From UBA4951 sp963616935 (GTDB lineage: Bacteria; Bacillota_I; Bacilli_A; RFN20; CAG-826): a stretch of 64,000 nucleotides of DNA. The notes below the pieces were generated by a model, which had not been told where the DNA came from, searched no databases, and saw nothing but the letters and a program-made list of their open reading frames with translations. Location of the stretch: NCBI GenBank assembly GCA_963616935.1, contig CAVEMS010000001.1:186001-250000 (forward strand), given 5' to 3'. Positions 35,592 to 44,797 of this stretch are shown one piece after another. Numbering within the stretch: position 1 is the stretch's first letter; each line of letters starts with the position of its first letter. Position numbers and translations under genes: made by a program.

Positions 35592-36479
35592 TTATTGAAC
35601 GTCCGCTTTGCCGACGGAACCAAAGAGTTCCATCTTCTCTTGGACTTTGGCTTGGATGGCCAAGAAGCCTGGCTTAAGGAGCTTGCGCGGATCGTATCCT
35701 TTCGAACCGTTATCGGCGGTAGGATTGGCTTTGCCGGCTGCGCAATAGTCGATCGTCGCTTGGGCGAAGACGAGCTGGCAATCGGTATTGACGTTGATCT
35801 TGCTCATACCATCGTGAATGGCGTGCTTGATTTGGTCGTCTGGGATGCCGGTTCCGCCATGGAGGACGAGTGGGATGCCACCGGTCGCTTTCGAGATGTT
35901 CTCGAGTGCGTCGAAGTGAAGCCCATTCCATCCTTCCGGATAGATGCCGTGGATATTTCCGATGCCGGCAGCGAGGAAATCGACGCCGAGCGAGACGATT
36001 TTCTTGCATTCTTCTGGATCGGCGACTTCGCCATCGGCGGTGACGCCGTCTTCCGTTCCGCCGATCGCGCCGACTTCTGCCTCGATTGAGAGACCTTTGT
36101 CATGCGCTAAAGCGACGAGTTCTTTGGTTTTGGCGATATTTTCTTCGAGCGGGAAATGGGAGCCGTCGAACATGATGGAAGTGAAACCGGCGGCGATGCA
36201 GGCTTTCGCTCCTTCGTAGGTGCCATGGTCGAGATGAAGGACAACTGGAACGGTTATTCCGAGCGATTCGTCCATCGCGCGAACCATCGCGGCGACGACT
36301 TTGAAGCCGCCCATGTATTTCGCGGCGCCTTCGCTGACGCCCAAAATGACTGGCGATTTGAGTTCTTGGGCCTTCAAAAGAATGGCTTTCGTCCATTCTA
36401 GGTTATTGATGTTGAATTGGCCGACCGCGTAATGGTTCTCATGCGCGATTTTCAACATCCTTGCAGCATTGACTAACAT
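35592..36479 (-). CDS. fba: Class II fructose-bisphosphate aldolase
   Basis: 295 residues. Zinc-dependent glycolytic aldolase splitting fructose-1,6-bisphosphate. Key segments: FNINNLEWTKAIL near the start, VPVVLHLDHGTYEGAKACIAAG (catalytic Asp and zinc His), EAEVGAIGGTEDG, VLHGGTGIPDDQI (second zinc His, phosphate loop) and KINVNTDCQLVF. AGGAGG lies before the ATG. Monocistronic with its own terminator. Confidence 0.96.
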   Translation of the reverse strand: MLVNAARMLKIAHENHYAVGQFNINNLEWTKAILLKAQELKSPVILGVSEGAAKYMGGFKVVAAMVRAMDESLGITVPVVLHLDHGTYEGAKACIAAGFTSIMFDGSHFPLEENIAKTKELVALAHDKGLSIEAEVGAIGGTEDGVTADGEVADPEECKKIVSLGVDFLAAGIGNIHGIYPEGWNGLHFDALENISKATGGIPLVLHGGTGIPDDQIKHAIHDGMSKINVNTDCQLVFAQATIDYCAAGKANPTADNGSKGYDPRKLLKPGFLAIQAKVQEKMELFGSVGKADVQ

Positions 36480-36676
36480 TTATTCCAAACCTCCTAGTTC
36501 GGTGGCTATATTGTAGGCTTTTGTGCGCTTAAGAGAAAGCCTTTAAGTTGCCGTTTCTTTCTTTTAACGCATTACCGAATAGAAGAGACGAAAAGAAAAG
36601 AATTTTCGTTGATTCTATGATTTCAAATATCGTGTTGTTTCATGATAAAATGTTTTCGTCAAAGAGGTATATCACT

Positions 36677-38509
36677 ATGAAAAAGGCTACTATTTACGTT
36701 CTTTCAGGATTGGCAATCGTTACATCGCTTTTTTCGTGCGGGAATGGCGCGGCAAAAGGAGACAAAGGCGAGGACGGAGCACCTGGATTAAATGGCCGTG
36801 ATGGCGAAAAAGGAGCCGACGGTAATTCCGTTTTGACCGGACAAGGCTTGCCTTCTTCAAATTTAGGCTCCGACGGCGATTCTTATATCGACCTATCGAA
36901 TTACGATTATTACGTCAAGGATAGCGGGGGATGGGAAAAGAAAGGCAACATCAAAGGGGAGACGGGGGCATACGTCGTCAAGACCGAAATCGATGGTGAT
37001 GGACATCTTAAGATCACGCTTAGCAATGGCGACGTCTATGATGCTGGACAAATCAAGGACACGACGACGTATAAGGTCAATTTCATCGTCGATGGCGTAA
37101 CGGCGAAGTCGATTGATGTGCCGAATGGCGGAAAAATATCAAGGCCCGCCGATAGCGATTTCCCCGGTTACACCATAACGTCATGGAACGTTAACGAAGA
37201 TGGCGGATACCGTTGGCTTTATAGCGTCTACACCGTTACCTCGGATATCGATTTATACGCCGTATTCGCGAAGAATTCCTATACCATCACCATAAAAGAG
37301 GATAAATTCGGATTTGGGGACAAGTTCTACACGCTTAAATATAAAGACGCTTACGATTTTAGCTCCGCTTATACGAAAGACGGATACACTTTCTCTTTGC
37401 TTGATGGCGATGGGGCATCTTATCCTCTTTCTGGAATTTATGAGAAAGCCATGGATTTGACTTTGAACGTCAAATGGGAAGGACTTTCGCATGTTTTGAC
37501 GTTAGCTAGTAATGATACAAGCAAAGGAAGTGGCAGCATTAATAAAGGAGTCACCCGTTATAACGAGGAGATAACGGTGACGGCTTCGCCGACTGCCGGA
37601 AATGTCTTCTATGGCTGGTATAAGGGCGATGAGCTTCTCACATACGAAAGCAAATACACTTTCACGATGCCTAACGACGATCTGACTTTGACGGCGAAGT
37701 TCGTGACCCAAGAGGAATACGATAAAATCGTCAAATTTGCGATGAGGCCCACTTTCGATGAAAACAAAGAATACATCACTTATGGCCTATATCCGCAAAG
37801 CTATGTGTCTGACGCGGAGACGATAAACGCCTTGGAGAAAGAAAGCCACATGATGACGCTCGTCGAATATAACGGCGATTATTATGCGAGGGTCACGGCG
37901 GCGCCATATAACGACGCGACGACATACACCTATAGCGATGGCTCCACAATCAGCAAGGATTCCGGAGACTGGTTCAAATTTGAGCCCATCAAATGGAGGG
38001 TGTTACGGACACTTAGCGATGGGACGCATGTGCTTTATTCCGATTTGATTTTGGATAGTGGAGCATATTCGAGCGGAACGACAAACGATTACTATAGTTC
38101 TTCTCTCCGTTCTAAGTTCACGGGTAGTTTTAAAAACACCGCTTTCAGGCTCAATAGCGATTTCTTGCTGGATTATGAGGTCAATGTGACTCCGACTAAC
38201 ACCAATTCCGAGACTGGGTCCTCGTCCGGCCATCAAGCTTGTAGCGACAAAGTGTTCGCTTTGGCGCAATACGAATATAGATTCGGTGAATCGATATCAG
38301 GGCACGGAGCGGCCGTCACAAGCGATTACGCTAGGGCGCTAGGTGTTTATACGAATAGCGGCGGCAAAGGGAATTACTGGTCGTCGACGCCTTTAAGCGG
38401 AAGCACCGATAAAGCTCTCTCCATCACCGAATCCGGGAGTCTCTTATCCGCCCCGATCGGCGATTATAAGGGAATCAGGCCTTCCATCGCGATCAAAATC
38501 CCAGATTAA
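36677..38509 (+). CDS. Surface lipoprotein with collagen-like stretch and DUF6273-type C-terminus
   Basis: 610 residues from the ATG at 36677, supported by AGAGG upstream and an extended -10 (TGA, TAAAAT, 36643-36651); the frame is open further 5' but lacks a signal. Signal peptide with lipobox LFSC, so the lipidated cysteine is C20. Residues about 28-50 have six G-x-y triplets (GDKGEDGAPGLNGRDG). Next come beta-rich repeats of the Listeria-Bacteroides/MucBP kind (YKVNFIVDG to LYAVFAK, then ITVTASPTAGNVFYGWY to LTAKF), and a C-terminal domain (about 375-610) with KWRVLRTLSDGTHVLYSD and GIRPSIAIKI typical of DUF6273. Probably an exposed adhesion or binding protein; ligand unknown. Confidence 0.85.
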   Translation: MKKATIYVLSGLAIVTSLFSCGNGAAKGDKGEDGAPGLNGRDGEKGADGNSVLTGQGLPSSNLGSDGDSYIDLSNYDYYVKDSGGWEKKGNIKGETGAYVVKTEIDGDGHLKITLSNGDVYDAGQIKDTTTYKVNFIVDGVTAKSIDVPNGGKISRPADSDFPGYTITSWNVNEDGGYRWLYSVYTVTSDIDLYAVFAKNSYTITIKEDKFGFGDKFYTLKYKDAYDFSSAYTKDGYTFSLLDGDGASYPLSGIYEKAMDLTLNVKWEGLSHVLTLASNDTSKGSGSINKGVTRYNEEITVTASPTAGNVFYGWYKGDELLTYESKYTFTMPNDDLTLTAKFVTQEEYDKIVKFAMRPTFDENKEYITYGLYPQSYVSDAETINALEKESHMMTLVEYNGDYYARVTAAPYNDATTYTYSDGSTISKDSGDWFKFEPIKWRVLRTLSDGTHVLYSDLILDSGAYSSGTTNDYYSSSLRSKFTGSFKNTAFRLNSDFLLDYEVNVTPTNTNSETGSSSGHQACSDKVFALAQYEYRFGESISGHGAAVTSDYARALGVYTNSGGKGNYWSSTPLSGSTDKALSITESGSLLSAPIGDYKGIRPSIAIKIPD

Positions 38510-38577
38510 AAGACTTTCTGCCCATTTTGAATCAACCTAAAAAGAGAAGCCTTTTGAAGGGGAGTTTTGGGTTATGG

Positions 38578-40119
38578 TTATTCCAATTCTATCGTTGCCG
38601 GCGGTTTGCTTGTGAAATCGTAGAGGACGCGATTGACGCCCGCCACTTCGTTGACGATCCTATCGCTTACATGCGCTAAGAAGGAGTAGGGGAAATCCAT
38701 TGGCGAAGCGGTCATGAAATCGTCGGTTGAGACGGCGCGAAGGACAATCGCGTATTCGTAGCTTCGATAATCGCCTTTCACCCCAACGCTTTTCATATTC
38801 GATAAGGCGGCGAAGTATTGTGAGGTTTTCTTGTCGAAGCCGCTCTTTGCCATTTCCTCGCGATAGATGGCGTCGGCTTCTTGGACGATACGAACTTTCT
38901 CTTTCGTGACCTCGCCTATTATTCTGATTCCAAGCCCTGGCCCTGGGAATGGTTGCCTATAAACCAATGATTCTGGTAGCCCCAACGCTAAGCCCAATTT
39001 TCTCACTTCATCTTTGAACAGATGGTCCAAAGGCTCTACCAAACCTAAGAAATCGATATTCTTCGGAAGCCCTCCGACGTTATGATGCGATTTGATTTTC
39101 GCCGATATTCCTAAACCCGATTCGATGCGGTCGGGATAGATGGTGCCTTGCGCCAAAAAACAAGGCTTGGTGATTTTCTTTTCTTCTTTTTCGAACACAT
39201 CGATGAAGGTTTTGCCGATGATTTTGCGTTTTTCCTCTGGCTCAATCACCCCTTTTAGATTGCCTAAGAACAATTCCCCGGCGTCGACGGCTCTAAAATC
39301 CAAAGAAAAACGGTTCTTGTCGCCGAATACCTCTTTTACTTCTTTGGCTTCGTTTTTTCTAAGTAAGCCATGATCGACGAAAACGCAGATAAGCCGTTCT
39401 CCGATGGCTTTGTCAAGAAGCGCGGCCGTAACTGCGCTATCGACGCCGCCTGATAAGGCGCACAAAACGTAGTTGTCTTTGACTTTTTCGCGGATTAAGG
39501 CGACGCTTTCGGCGATGAAGTCTTCCATTTTCCAGGATTTTGAGCAAGCACAAACGCCATAGACGAAATTGGCCAATATCTTTTGACCATAGACGCTATG
39601 GGCGACTTCGGGATGGAATTGGACGGCGTATAGTTTCTTTTCTTCATTCTCAAACGCGGCGTTTTCCGTCGTTTCGCTCGAGGCGATTCTGGCAAATCCT
39701 TCGGGCAGCCTCTCAACATGATCGCCGTGGGACATGAAGACGGTGTGGGAAGAAGGGATTCCTTCTAGTATGCGCGATTCGACGAGGTTATGGATTTCGG
39801 TGGATCCGAATTCCTTCTTGTCGCAAGGCGTGACTTCGCCTCCTAGTTTATATGCCATTTCTTGAGCGCCGTAGCATATGCCCAAAATCGGCTTGCCGAG
39901 GGAGAATATTTCCTTTTTGACGCTTGGGGCATCGCTTTCATAGACGCTTCGGGGGCCGCCGGTGAAAATGATGCCTTTTATAAGGGGATTTTTTAGTTTT
40001 TCTAATGGTGTGGTGTATGGCCATACCTCACTATAAACGGATAGATCGCGAACGCGCCTCGCGATAAGCTCGTTATATTGCCCTCCGAAATCGAGGACGA
40101 CGATCATTTCTTTTTCCAT
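38578..40119 (-). CDS. guaA: GMP synthase (glutamine-hydrolysing)
   Basis: 513 residues. Converts XMP to GMP. The glutaminase domain has nucleophile C82 in GICYGAQ and the HPEV pair; the synthetase domain has the PP-loop ALSGGVDSAVTAALL and the C-terminal dimerisation domain ending YDFTSKPPATIELE. AAGGAG precedes the ATG. It acts after GuaB (48 kb). It lies downstream of the AzgA-type permease on the same strand, separated by a terminator. Confidence 0.97.
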   Translation of the reverse strand: MEKEMIVVLDFGGQYNELIARRVRDLSVYSEVWPYTTPLEKLKNPLIKGIIFTGGPRSVYESDAPSVKKEIFSLGKPILGICYGAQEMAYKLGGEVTPCDKKEFGSTEIHNLVESRILEGIPSSHTVFMSHGDHVERLPEGFARIASSETTENAAFENEEKKLYAVQFHPEVAHSVYGQKILANFVYGVCACSKSWKMEDFIAESVALIREKVKDNYVLCALSGGVDSAVTAALLDKAIGERLICVFVDHGLLRKNEAKEVKEVFGDKNRFSLDFRAVDAGELFLGNLKGVIEPEEKRKIIGKTFIDVFEKEEKKITKPCFLAQGTIYPDRIESGLGISAKIKSHHNVGGLPKNIDFLGLVEPLDHLFKDEVRKLGLALGLPESLVYRQPFPGPGLGIRIIGEVTKEKVRIVQEADAIYREEMAKSGFDKKTSQYFAALSNMKSVGVKGDYRSYEYAIVLRAVSTDDFMTASPMDFPYSFLAHVSDRIVNEVAGVNRVLYDFTSKPPATIELE

Positions 40120-40174
40120 AGACTCTCCTTAGTCGAATAATTCTAGCAAATAAGTCGTGAGGGTGGCGAAGGTA

Positions 40175-40204
40175 AAATAAAAGCCCCAAGCAACGCCTGG
40201 GGCT
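40175..40204 (-). terminator. Terminator of the purine permease
   Basis: On the minus strand AGCCCCA / TGGGGCT stem (40204-40198 with 40188-40182) and 9-base loop, followed by TTTATTTTA. Confidence 0.85.
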
Positions 40205-40218
40205 AAATAAGCGATTCT

Positions 40219-41769
40219 TTAAGCCGTTACGCTTCCTTTGATGCCGGTTGCGAACTCCGTGATATAGAGGGCGCAGAAGGCGACGGCAAGGATGGCGACT
40301 GGGATGTCTTTCTTGCTGAAGCGGCCGGAAACAAGGGTGCAAAGCGAATAGATGATGAAGCCGAAGGCGATGCCATCGCTAATCGAAGCCATGCAGATCA
40401 TCGCGATGATGGTGGCGAAACCAGAGATGGTGGCCACCCAATCGTGCCAATCGAGCTCCTTGAGGTTAGTGAACATGCAAACGCCGACGTAGATCAAAGC
40501 GATATTCGGAACTTTGCCGGAGAACATGCCTAAGCCAGGATAGGCGAAGACGGAAATGCAGAAGAGAAGGCCAGTGGCGACGGCCGCTAAGCCAGTGCGA
40601 GCGCCAGCAGCAACGCCAGAGGTGCTCTCGACGAAGGAAGTGACGGTGGTGGTTCCGAAGATTGATCCAAGCACCGTGCCGCCGGCATCGGTGATCATGG
40701 CGTTGCGGTCGGAGACGGTGATGTTGCCGTCTTTGTCGACCATTCCAGCTCCGACTTCGACACCAACCAAAGTGCCGGTTGTATCAAAGAAGTCGATGAA
40801 TAAGAGAACGAATATCAAGGCGTATCCTTGAGCGTTGGCCAAGATATCGAATCCGTGGAAGCAAGAACCAAGCAAGGTTCCGAAATTGCTCCAGTTGCCG
40901 TTTGATTCAAGAATGAATTTAACGGTTATTGGGGCACCATAGACGTCCTTGACGCCAGCTTCTCCTAACGACGCCTCGATGATTCCGAAGAGAACCATGA
41001 CGATGATGACGGAGAAACGAGAAATCCATTCAGTTACTTTGTTCTTTTTCGATAATGCTGATAAAACGAAGACAACGATTACACCGATGAGAGTCAAAAG
41101 GGTTTGCGGATCGTTTAGGTATCCCATCGTAACGCCATCGCTGGAAACCGAGATGATGCCGGATGTCTTAAGCCCTAAATAAGCGATGAAGAAACCGATG
41201 CCGGCTGAAATGGCGATTTTCAAACTCTTTGGAATCGAACGGACGATGATTCCGCGAAGTGGGGTGCAAGAGATTATCAAGAAGAGGATGCCATCAATGA
41301 AGACAAGACACATCATTTGAGCATAATTGAATCCCCAAGTGCCAGCCAAATAGACGGCGATCATGGAGTTGATGCCCATGCCAGATGCCAAGCCGACCGG
41401 CAATTTGCCGAATAGGCCCATGACGATGGTGGTGATACCAGCCGATAGGGCGGTGGCGATGAAGATGCCGGCGTAAGCTTCGGCGCCGGTCAGATAAACG
41501 TCGCCATAGATCCATACTTGGCCAGCGTGTTCACCCGCTTTGATGAATCCTCCGAACCAACCGGAGAGAATGCCGGAATTGACGTTAAGGATGTAGAACA
41601 TCGCCAAGAACGTCACGAGACCGCCGATTAGTTCTCTAGCGATCGATGAGCCTCTTTCGCTGATTGCGAAAAAGCGGTCGAGCCACTTGCCGAAGCCAGT
41701 CTTAGGCGACCAGCCCTTAGGCGCGTTGCTCTCGTCTGCGGTTTCCACAGTATTTGTGGTTTCAGCCAT
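40219..41769 (-). CDS. pbuG: AzgA-type guanine/hypoxanthine permease
   Basis: 516 residues with 12-14 hydrophobic segments. The AzgA branch of nucleobase transporters is indicated by RELIGGLVTFLAMFYILNVNSGILS, GLASGMGINSMIAVYL and FIDFFDTTGTLVGVEVGAG (substrate-site motif), and TSFVESTSGVAAGARTGLAAV. The first 35 residues are a hydrophilic, Thr/Glu-rich extension. AGGAGG precedes the ATG. A purine aptamer lies about 140 bases upstream, so expression should fall when guanine or hypoxanthine is plentiful. The imported base can be used by Hpt (46.3 kb). Confidence 0.92.
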   Translation of the reverse strand: MAETTNTVETADESNAPKGWSPKTGFGKWLDRFFAISERGSSIARELIGGLVTFLAMFYILNVNSGILSGWFGGFIKAGEHAGQVWIYGDVYLTGAEAYAGIFIATALSAGITTIVMGLFGKLPVGLASGMGINSMIAVYLAGTWGFNYAQMMCLVFIDGILFLIISCTPLRGIIVRSIPKSLKIAISAGIGFFIAYLGLKTSGIISVSSDGVTMGYLNDPQTLLTLIGVIVVFVLSALSKKNKVTEWISRFSVIIVMVLFGIIEASLGEAGVKDVYGAPITVKFILESNGNWSNFGTLLGSCFHGFDILANAQGYALIFVLLFIDFFDTTGTLVGVEVGAGMVDKDGNITVSDRNAMITDAGGTVLGSIFGTTTVTSFVESTSGVAAGARTGLAAVATGLLFCISVFAYPGLGMFSGKVPNIALIYVGVCMFTNLKELDWHDWVATISGFATIIAMICMASISDGIAFGFIIYSLCTLVSGRFSKKDIPVAILAVAFCALYITEFATGIKGSVTA

Positions 41770-41906
41770 AGTCTTTCCTCCTATAAATGTTTAGACGAAC
41801 AGCTTGTCGTTAGACATACATGAGGGGAGACTGGCGAAGGATAAAGGCGAAAAACGCAAAAAGGATGGCGTTCGATTTTGTTTTCGTCTTTTTCCTTTCT
41901 TTCTTG

Positions 41907-41975
41907 GGCTCGTAGTGTCTGACTTCATGGATCAGACGTAGAGACTGCCGGACCATATCTCTGGCATATACGACC
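41907..41975 (-). promoter_or_regulatory. Purine riboswitch (guanine class) upstream of pbuG
   Basis: Read on the minus strand: P1 strands near 41975-41969 and 41914-41907; loop L2 GATATGG; J2/3 AGTCTCTAC (conserved except one T to C); P3 TCTGA / TCAGA with L3 CCATGAA; J3/1 CACTACG. The L2 GG and L3 CC needed for the kissing contact are present. The specificity base is C, so guanine or hypoxanthine is expected rather than adenine. P2 has one A-C mismatch. A small AACGC / GCGTT hairpin followed by T's lies downstream and could be the terminator; this part is weak. Confidence 0.85.
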
Positions 41976-42157
41976 TATCGACGTGATAAATATATTTTCT
42001 TTCTTAGCTTATTTGCACATGAAAGCGGTTTAACGATAAAAAGAGCGATAGCCTTCTTTAATATTGGCGCTTATATGTTAGAATGTAATGTTAGCAAGAG
42101 CGAAAAAATAGTCCCGATCCCATCTTCATTTTGATCCTCTTTCGTTAACTTTGAATT

Positions 42158-42174
42158 ATGTCATTTTATGACAT
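42158..42174. repeat. Perfect inverted repeat, candidate operator
   Basis: ATGTCAT-TTT-ATGACAT: 7-base arms and a 3-base spacer, upstream of the uracil permease leader hairpins. It could be a protein operator or a short RNA hairpin. Confidence 0.4.
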
Positions 42175-42353
42175 TATTATCTTGCCTTCCGACTCTTAAA
42201 AACTTTTTCGAGGGGAGAGACGAATTCTTTCTAAAGAAAGGGCATCATAATATCTTTTTCCGTTCCTTGGAAAGGCGAAAAAAGTTGTTGCGCGTTTCCT
42301 TTCCTCTTGCTAAAGTTTTCTCCCGGAAAGAAAAAATGAAACTCCGGGAAATG

Positions 42354-42396
42354 AACTCTCTGCGATTAAGAAAACGTAGGGAGAGTTTTTCTTTTT
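42354..42396 (+). terminator. First leader terminator, uracil permease
   Basis: AACTCTCTGCG pairs with CGTA(GG)GAGAGTT around a 10-base loop, followed by TTTTTCTTTTTC. Confidence 0.75.
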
Positions 42397-42437
42397 CGGG
42401 GCTTGTTTCTTCCCATTCCATCTCATTTGAAAGTTTT

Positions 42438-42465
42438 AAGGGCTTAGGTGACTAAGCCTTTTTTT
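42438..42465 (+). terminator. Second leader terminator, uracil permease
   Basis: GGCTTAG / CTAAGCC stem closed by a GTGA tetraloop and followed by seven T. The sequence AGGGCTTAGG that forms its 5' side is repeated exactly at 42490-42499 next to the ribosome binding site. Confidence 0.82.
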
Positions 42466-42500
42466 CTAATGGGGGTGGCACAAAAAAGGAGGGCTTAGGC

Positions 42501-44045
42501 ATGGACCAAGCAAAGAAACTCATTCTCGATGTTGATGAGAGCCCGAAGAAGATCTCCCAGTGGATCATCTTGGCTATTCAGCACGTGCTCGCGATGTTTG
42601 TCGCGTGTATCACCGTCCCACTTCTCGTTTTCTCGTCTGCAACCGTCGGAAAGGGCTTCGCGAATGCCGGTGCAAGCGTCCCTTATCTTAATTTCAACGG
42701 GGAGAGCTTAGCGCAGACGATGATCGCCCCGACCTTAGTGGCCGCCGGCGTTGGAACCTTAATTTATATAATCTTAACCAAGATGAAGAGCCCGGTCTTC
42801 TTGGCTTCGAGCTTCGCTTATATCTCGCCGATGTGCGGCGCGTTGGCGCTTGGCGCCATCCCGATGATGCAATCGGCCGATGGGCTCGTCCAAGCAACGG
42901 AAGGCGCGACCGTTGTTGGATATTTCGGGAATCTATGGGCCCTTCCAATCGGCATGGCCATGGTCGGATTGGTCTATGTCATCATTGCCGTCATTATCCG
43001 CTTCGCTGGCGTCAATTGGCTTAACAAACTTCTTCCAACCGTCGTCATCGGACCGGTTATCATGGTTATTGGTCTTGGCTTAAGCGTGAGCGCCATCAAC
43101 AATTTGGTCTCCGCCAGCGGAAGCGTCGATAACGGATCATACAATTTAGTCGCCATTTTCTCAGGGCTTGTCGGCATGGCCGTCACCGCCATTTGCGCAC
43201 ATTACGGCAAAAAGACCTTAAGCCTCATCCCATTCGTTATCGGCATGTTGGCCGGTTACGTTACCGCCGCCTTATTCACCGCGATCGGTTATTATGGGGC
43301 TGGAAACGATTACTTCCATATCATCGACTTCTCGCCAATCGTCAACAATTTCTCGAACGTCAGCGTTCGTAGTTTCATCGATTTGCCAAGCTTCGTCTTC
43401 ATGCCTGAGAACTACCAATCGGCAGTTGCCATAACCCCAGCCCAAATCGGAAGCATCGCCCTTCTCTTTATTCCGGTTTCCTTAGTCACCGTTTGCGAGC
43501 ATATCGGAGATCATAAGAACCTATCCGGCATCATCGGGCGCGATTTACTCACCGAGCCTGGATTATCGAGGACTCTTGCGGGCGATGGCATCGCCACGGC
43601 CGTAAGCGGTATCCTTTGCGGCGCCGCCAACACGACTTATGGCGAGAACGTCGCCGTCGTTGGCGTAACCAAGATCGCCAGCGTCAAAGTCATCATCCTC
43701 GCTTGCATTATGAGCATACTCCTTGGCTTCCTTTCGCCTATAATGTGCATTGTTGAAACGATTCCGACTTGCGTCACTGGTGGCGTCTCGCTTCTCTTAT
43801 ACGGCTTCATCGCCGCAAGCGGTGTCAAGATGCTAATCAACGAGCAAATCGATATGTCGAAAACGAAGAACATCTTCGTCGCTTCAGTCATCTTGGTTTC
43901 TGGAATCGGTGGCCTCGTCATCAGCTTCATTGTTGGCGACACGAACGTAAGCATCACCTCAACCGCCGTCAGCATGATTCTTGGAATTCTCATGAACACG
44001 ATGCTCCGCGATCCGAAACCTGCTATCGAAAATAAGGAAGAATAA
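42501..44045 (+). CDS. uraA: NCS2 family uracil/xanthine permease
   Basis: 514 residues, about 14 hydrophobic segments. NCS2 features: AIQHVLAMFVACITVPLL at the start, PVFLASSFAYISP, NWLNKLLPTVVIGPVIMVIGL, VTVCEHIGDHKNLSGIIGRD (substrate-site glutamate) and GAANTTYGENVAVVGVTK. Being immediately followed by upp makes uracil the likely substrate. AGGAGGGC precedes the ATG, within a 10-base repeat of the upstream terminator arm. Confidence 0.92.
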   Translation: MDQAKKLILDVDESPKKISQWIILAIQHVLAMFVACITVPLLVFSSATVGKGFANAGASVPYLNFNGESLAQTMIAPTLVAAGVGTLIYIILTKMKSPVFLASSFAYISPMCGALALGAIPMMQSADGLVQATEGATVVGYFGNLWALPIGMAMVGLVYVIIAVIIRFAGVNWLNKLLPTVVIGPVIMVIGLGLSVSAINNLVSASGSVDNGSYNLVAIFSGLVGMAVTAICAHYGKKTLSLIPFVIGMLAGYVTAALFTAIGYYGAGNDYFHIIDFSPIVNNFSNVSVRSFIDLPSFVFMPENYQSAVAITPAQIGSIALLFIPVSLVTVCEHIGDHKNLSGIIGRDLLTEPGLSRTLAGDGIATAVSGILCGAANTTYGENVAVVGVTKIASVKVIILACIMSILLGFLSPIMCIVETIPTCVTGGVSLLLYGFIAASGVKMLINEQIDMSKTKNIFVASVILVSGIGGLVISFIVGDTNVSITSTAVSMILGILMNTMLRDPKPAIENKEE

Positions 44046-44048
44046 AAA

Positions 44049-44696
44049 ATGGAAATCAAAGATTATTCGAATGTCACCCTCCTCTCTCACCCTCTTATCA
44101 AACACAAAATCTCTCATCTTAGGATGAAGGAAACCCCGACTGGCGATTTCCGTCAATTCGTCAAGGAAATCGCCATGATGGAGGGATATGAGGCCCTCCG
44201 TCATCTAGCAACCGTTCCGACATTGGTCCATACGCCGATCGAAGACAGCGTCGAACCGATGGTGGAAGGAAGCAAACTTTGCTTCGTTCCGATTCTTCGC
44301 GCCGGCATGGGCATGGTTGATGGGCTTACTGCGTTAGTGCCGACCGCGCATGTTGGTCATATCGGCTTATACCGCGACGAAGTCACCCATGAGCCGCATG
44401 AATACTATTGCAAGCTCCCTAGCGGTCTTGAGAACATGGACGTCTATGTCCTCGATCCGATGCTCGCTACGGGCGGCAGTGCGATTGACGCCGTCAAAAT
44501 GCTTAAGAGCCATGGTGCAAAGAAACTGTCCTTCATTTGCATAATTGCCGCTCCAGAAGGCGTTGAAGCCTTCGTCAAAGCAAACCCCGACGTTCCTTTG
44601 TATATCGGTGCGCTTGATAGGGAACTCAATGCCAATGCCTATATCTGCCCAGGACTAGGCGATGCCGGAGACAGAATATTCGGCACCATGAAATAA
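44049..44696 (+). CDS. upp: Uracil phosphoribosyltransferase
   Basis: 215 residues. Makes UMP from uracil and PRPP. PRPP-binding loop VLDPMLATGGSAIDAV, the early LSHPLIKHKISHLRMKETPTGDFR and C-terminal IGALDRELNANAYICPGLGDAGDRIFG are characteristic. It follows the permease by 3 bases, a transport plus salvage operon. PRPP is supplied by Prs. Confidence 0.97.
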   Translation: MEIKDYSNVTLLSHPLIKHKISHLRMKETPTGDFRQFVKEIAMMEGYEALRHLATVPTLVHTPIEDSVEPMVEGSKLCFVPILRAGMGMVDGLTALVPTAHVGHIGLYRDEVTHEPHEYYCKLPSGLENMDVYVLDPMLATGGSAIDAVKMLKSHGAKKLSFICIIAAPEGVEAFVKANPDVPLYIGALDRELNANAYICPGLGDAGDRIFGTMK

Positions 44697-44724
44697 AGAC
44701 GATTCTTACATAAAACTATCGGAT

Positions 44725-44763
44725 AAGGGCTCTGCCGCCAGCGATGGCGAAAGAGCCTTTTTG
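44725..44763 (+). terminator. Terminator of the uraA-upp operon
   Basis: GGCTCT / AGAGCC (44728-44733 with 44752-44757), with an inner GCCGCCA-type helix, followed by T5. Confidence 0.82.
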
Positions 44764-44797
44764 AATATTTTCAACGTATATGGCCTGTTATGTTTTT

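Larger units (their letters stand above)
42269..42465 (+). promoter_or_regulatory. Attenuator leader of the uracil permease operon
   Basis: Three hairpins and a final terminator in series before the permease: GGAAAGG/CCTTTCC (42269-42304), TCCCGGA/TCCGGGA (42321-42349), a terminator (42354-42396) and a second terminator (42438-42465). An extended -10 (TGT, TAGAAT, 42076-42084) would give a leader of about 410 bases. No PyrR-binding consensus, T-box or known aptamer is recognised. CTCCC at 42320-42324 could pair with GGGAG of the first terminator as an antiterminator; this is inference. Confidence 0.6.
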
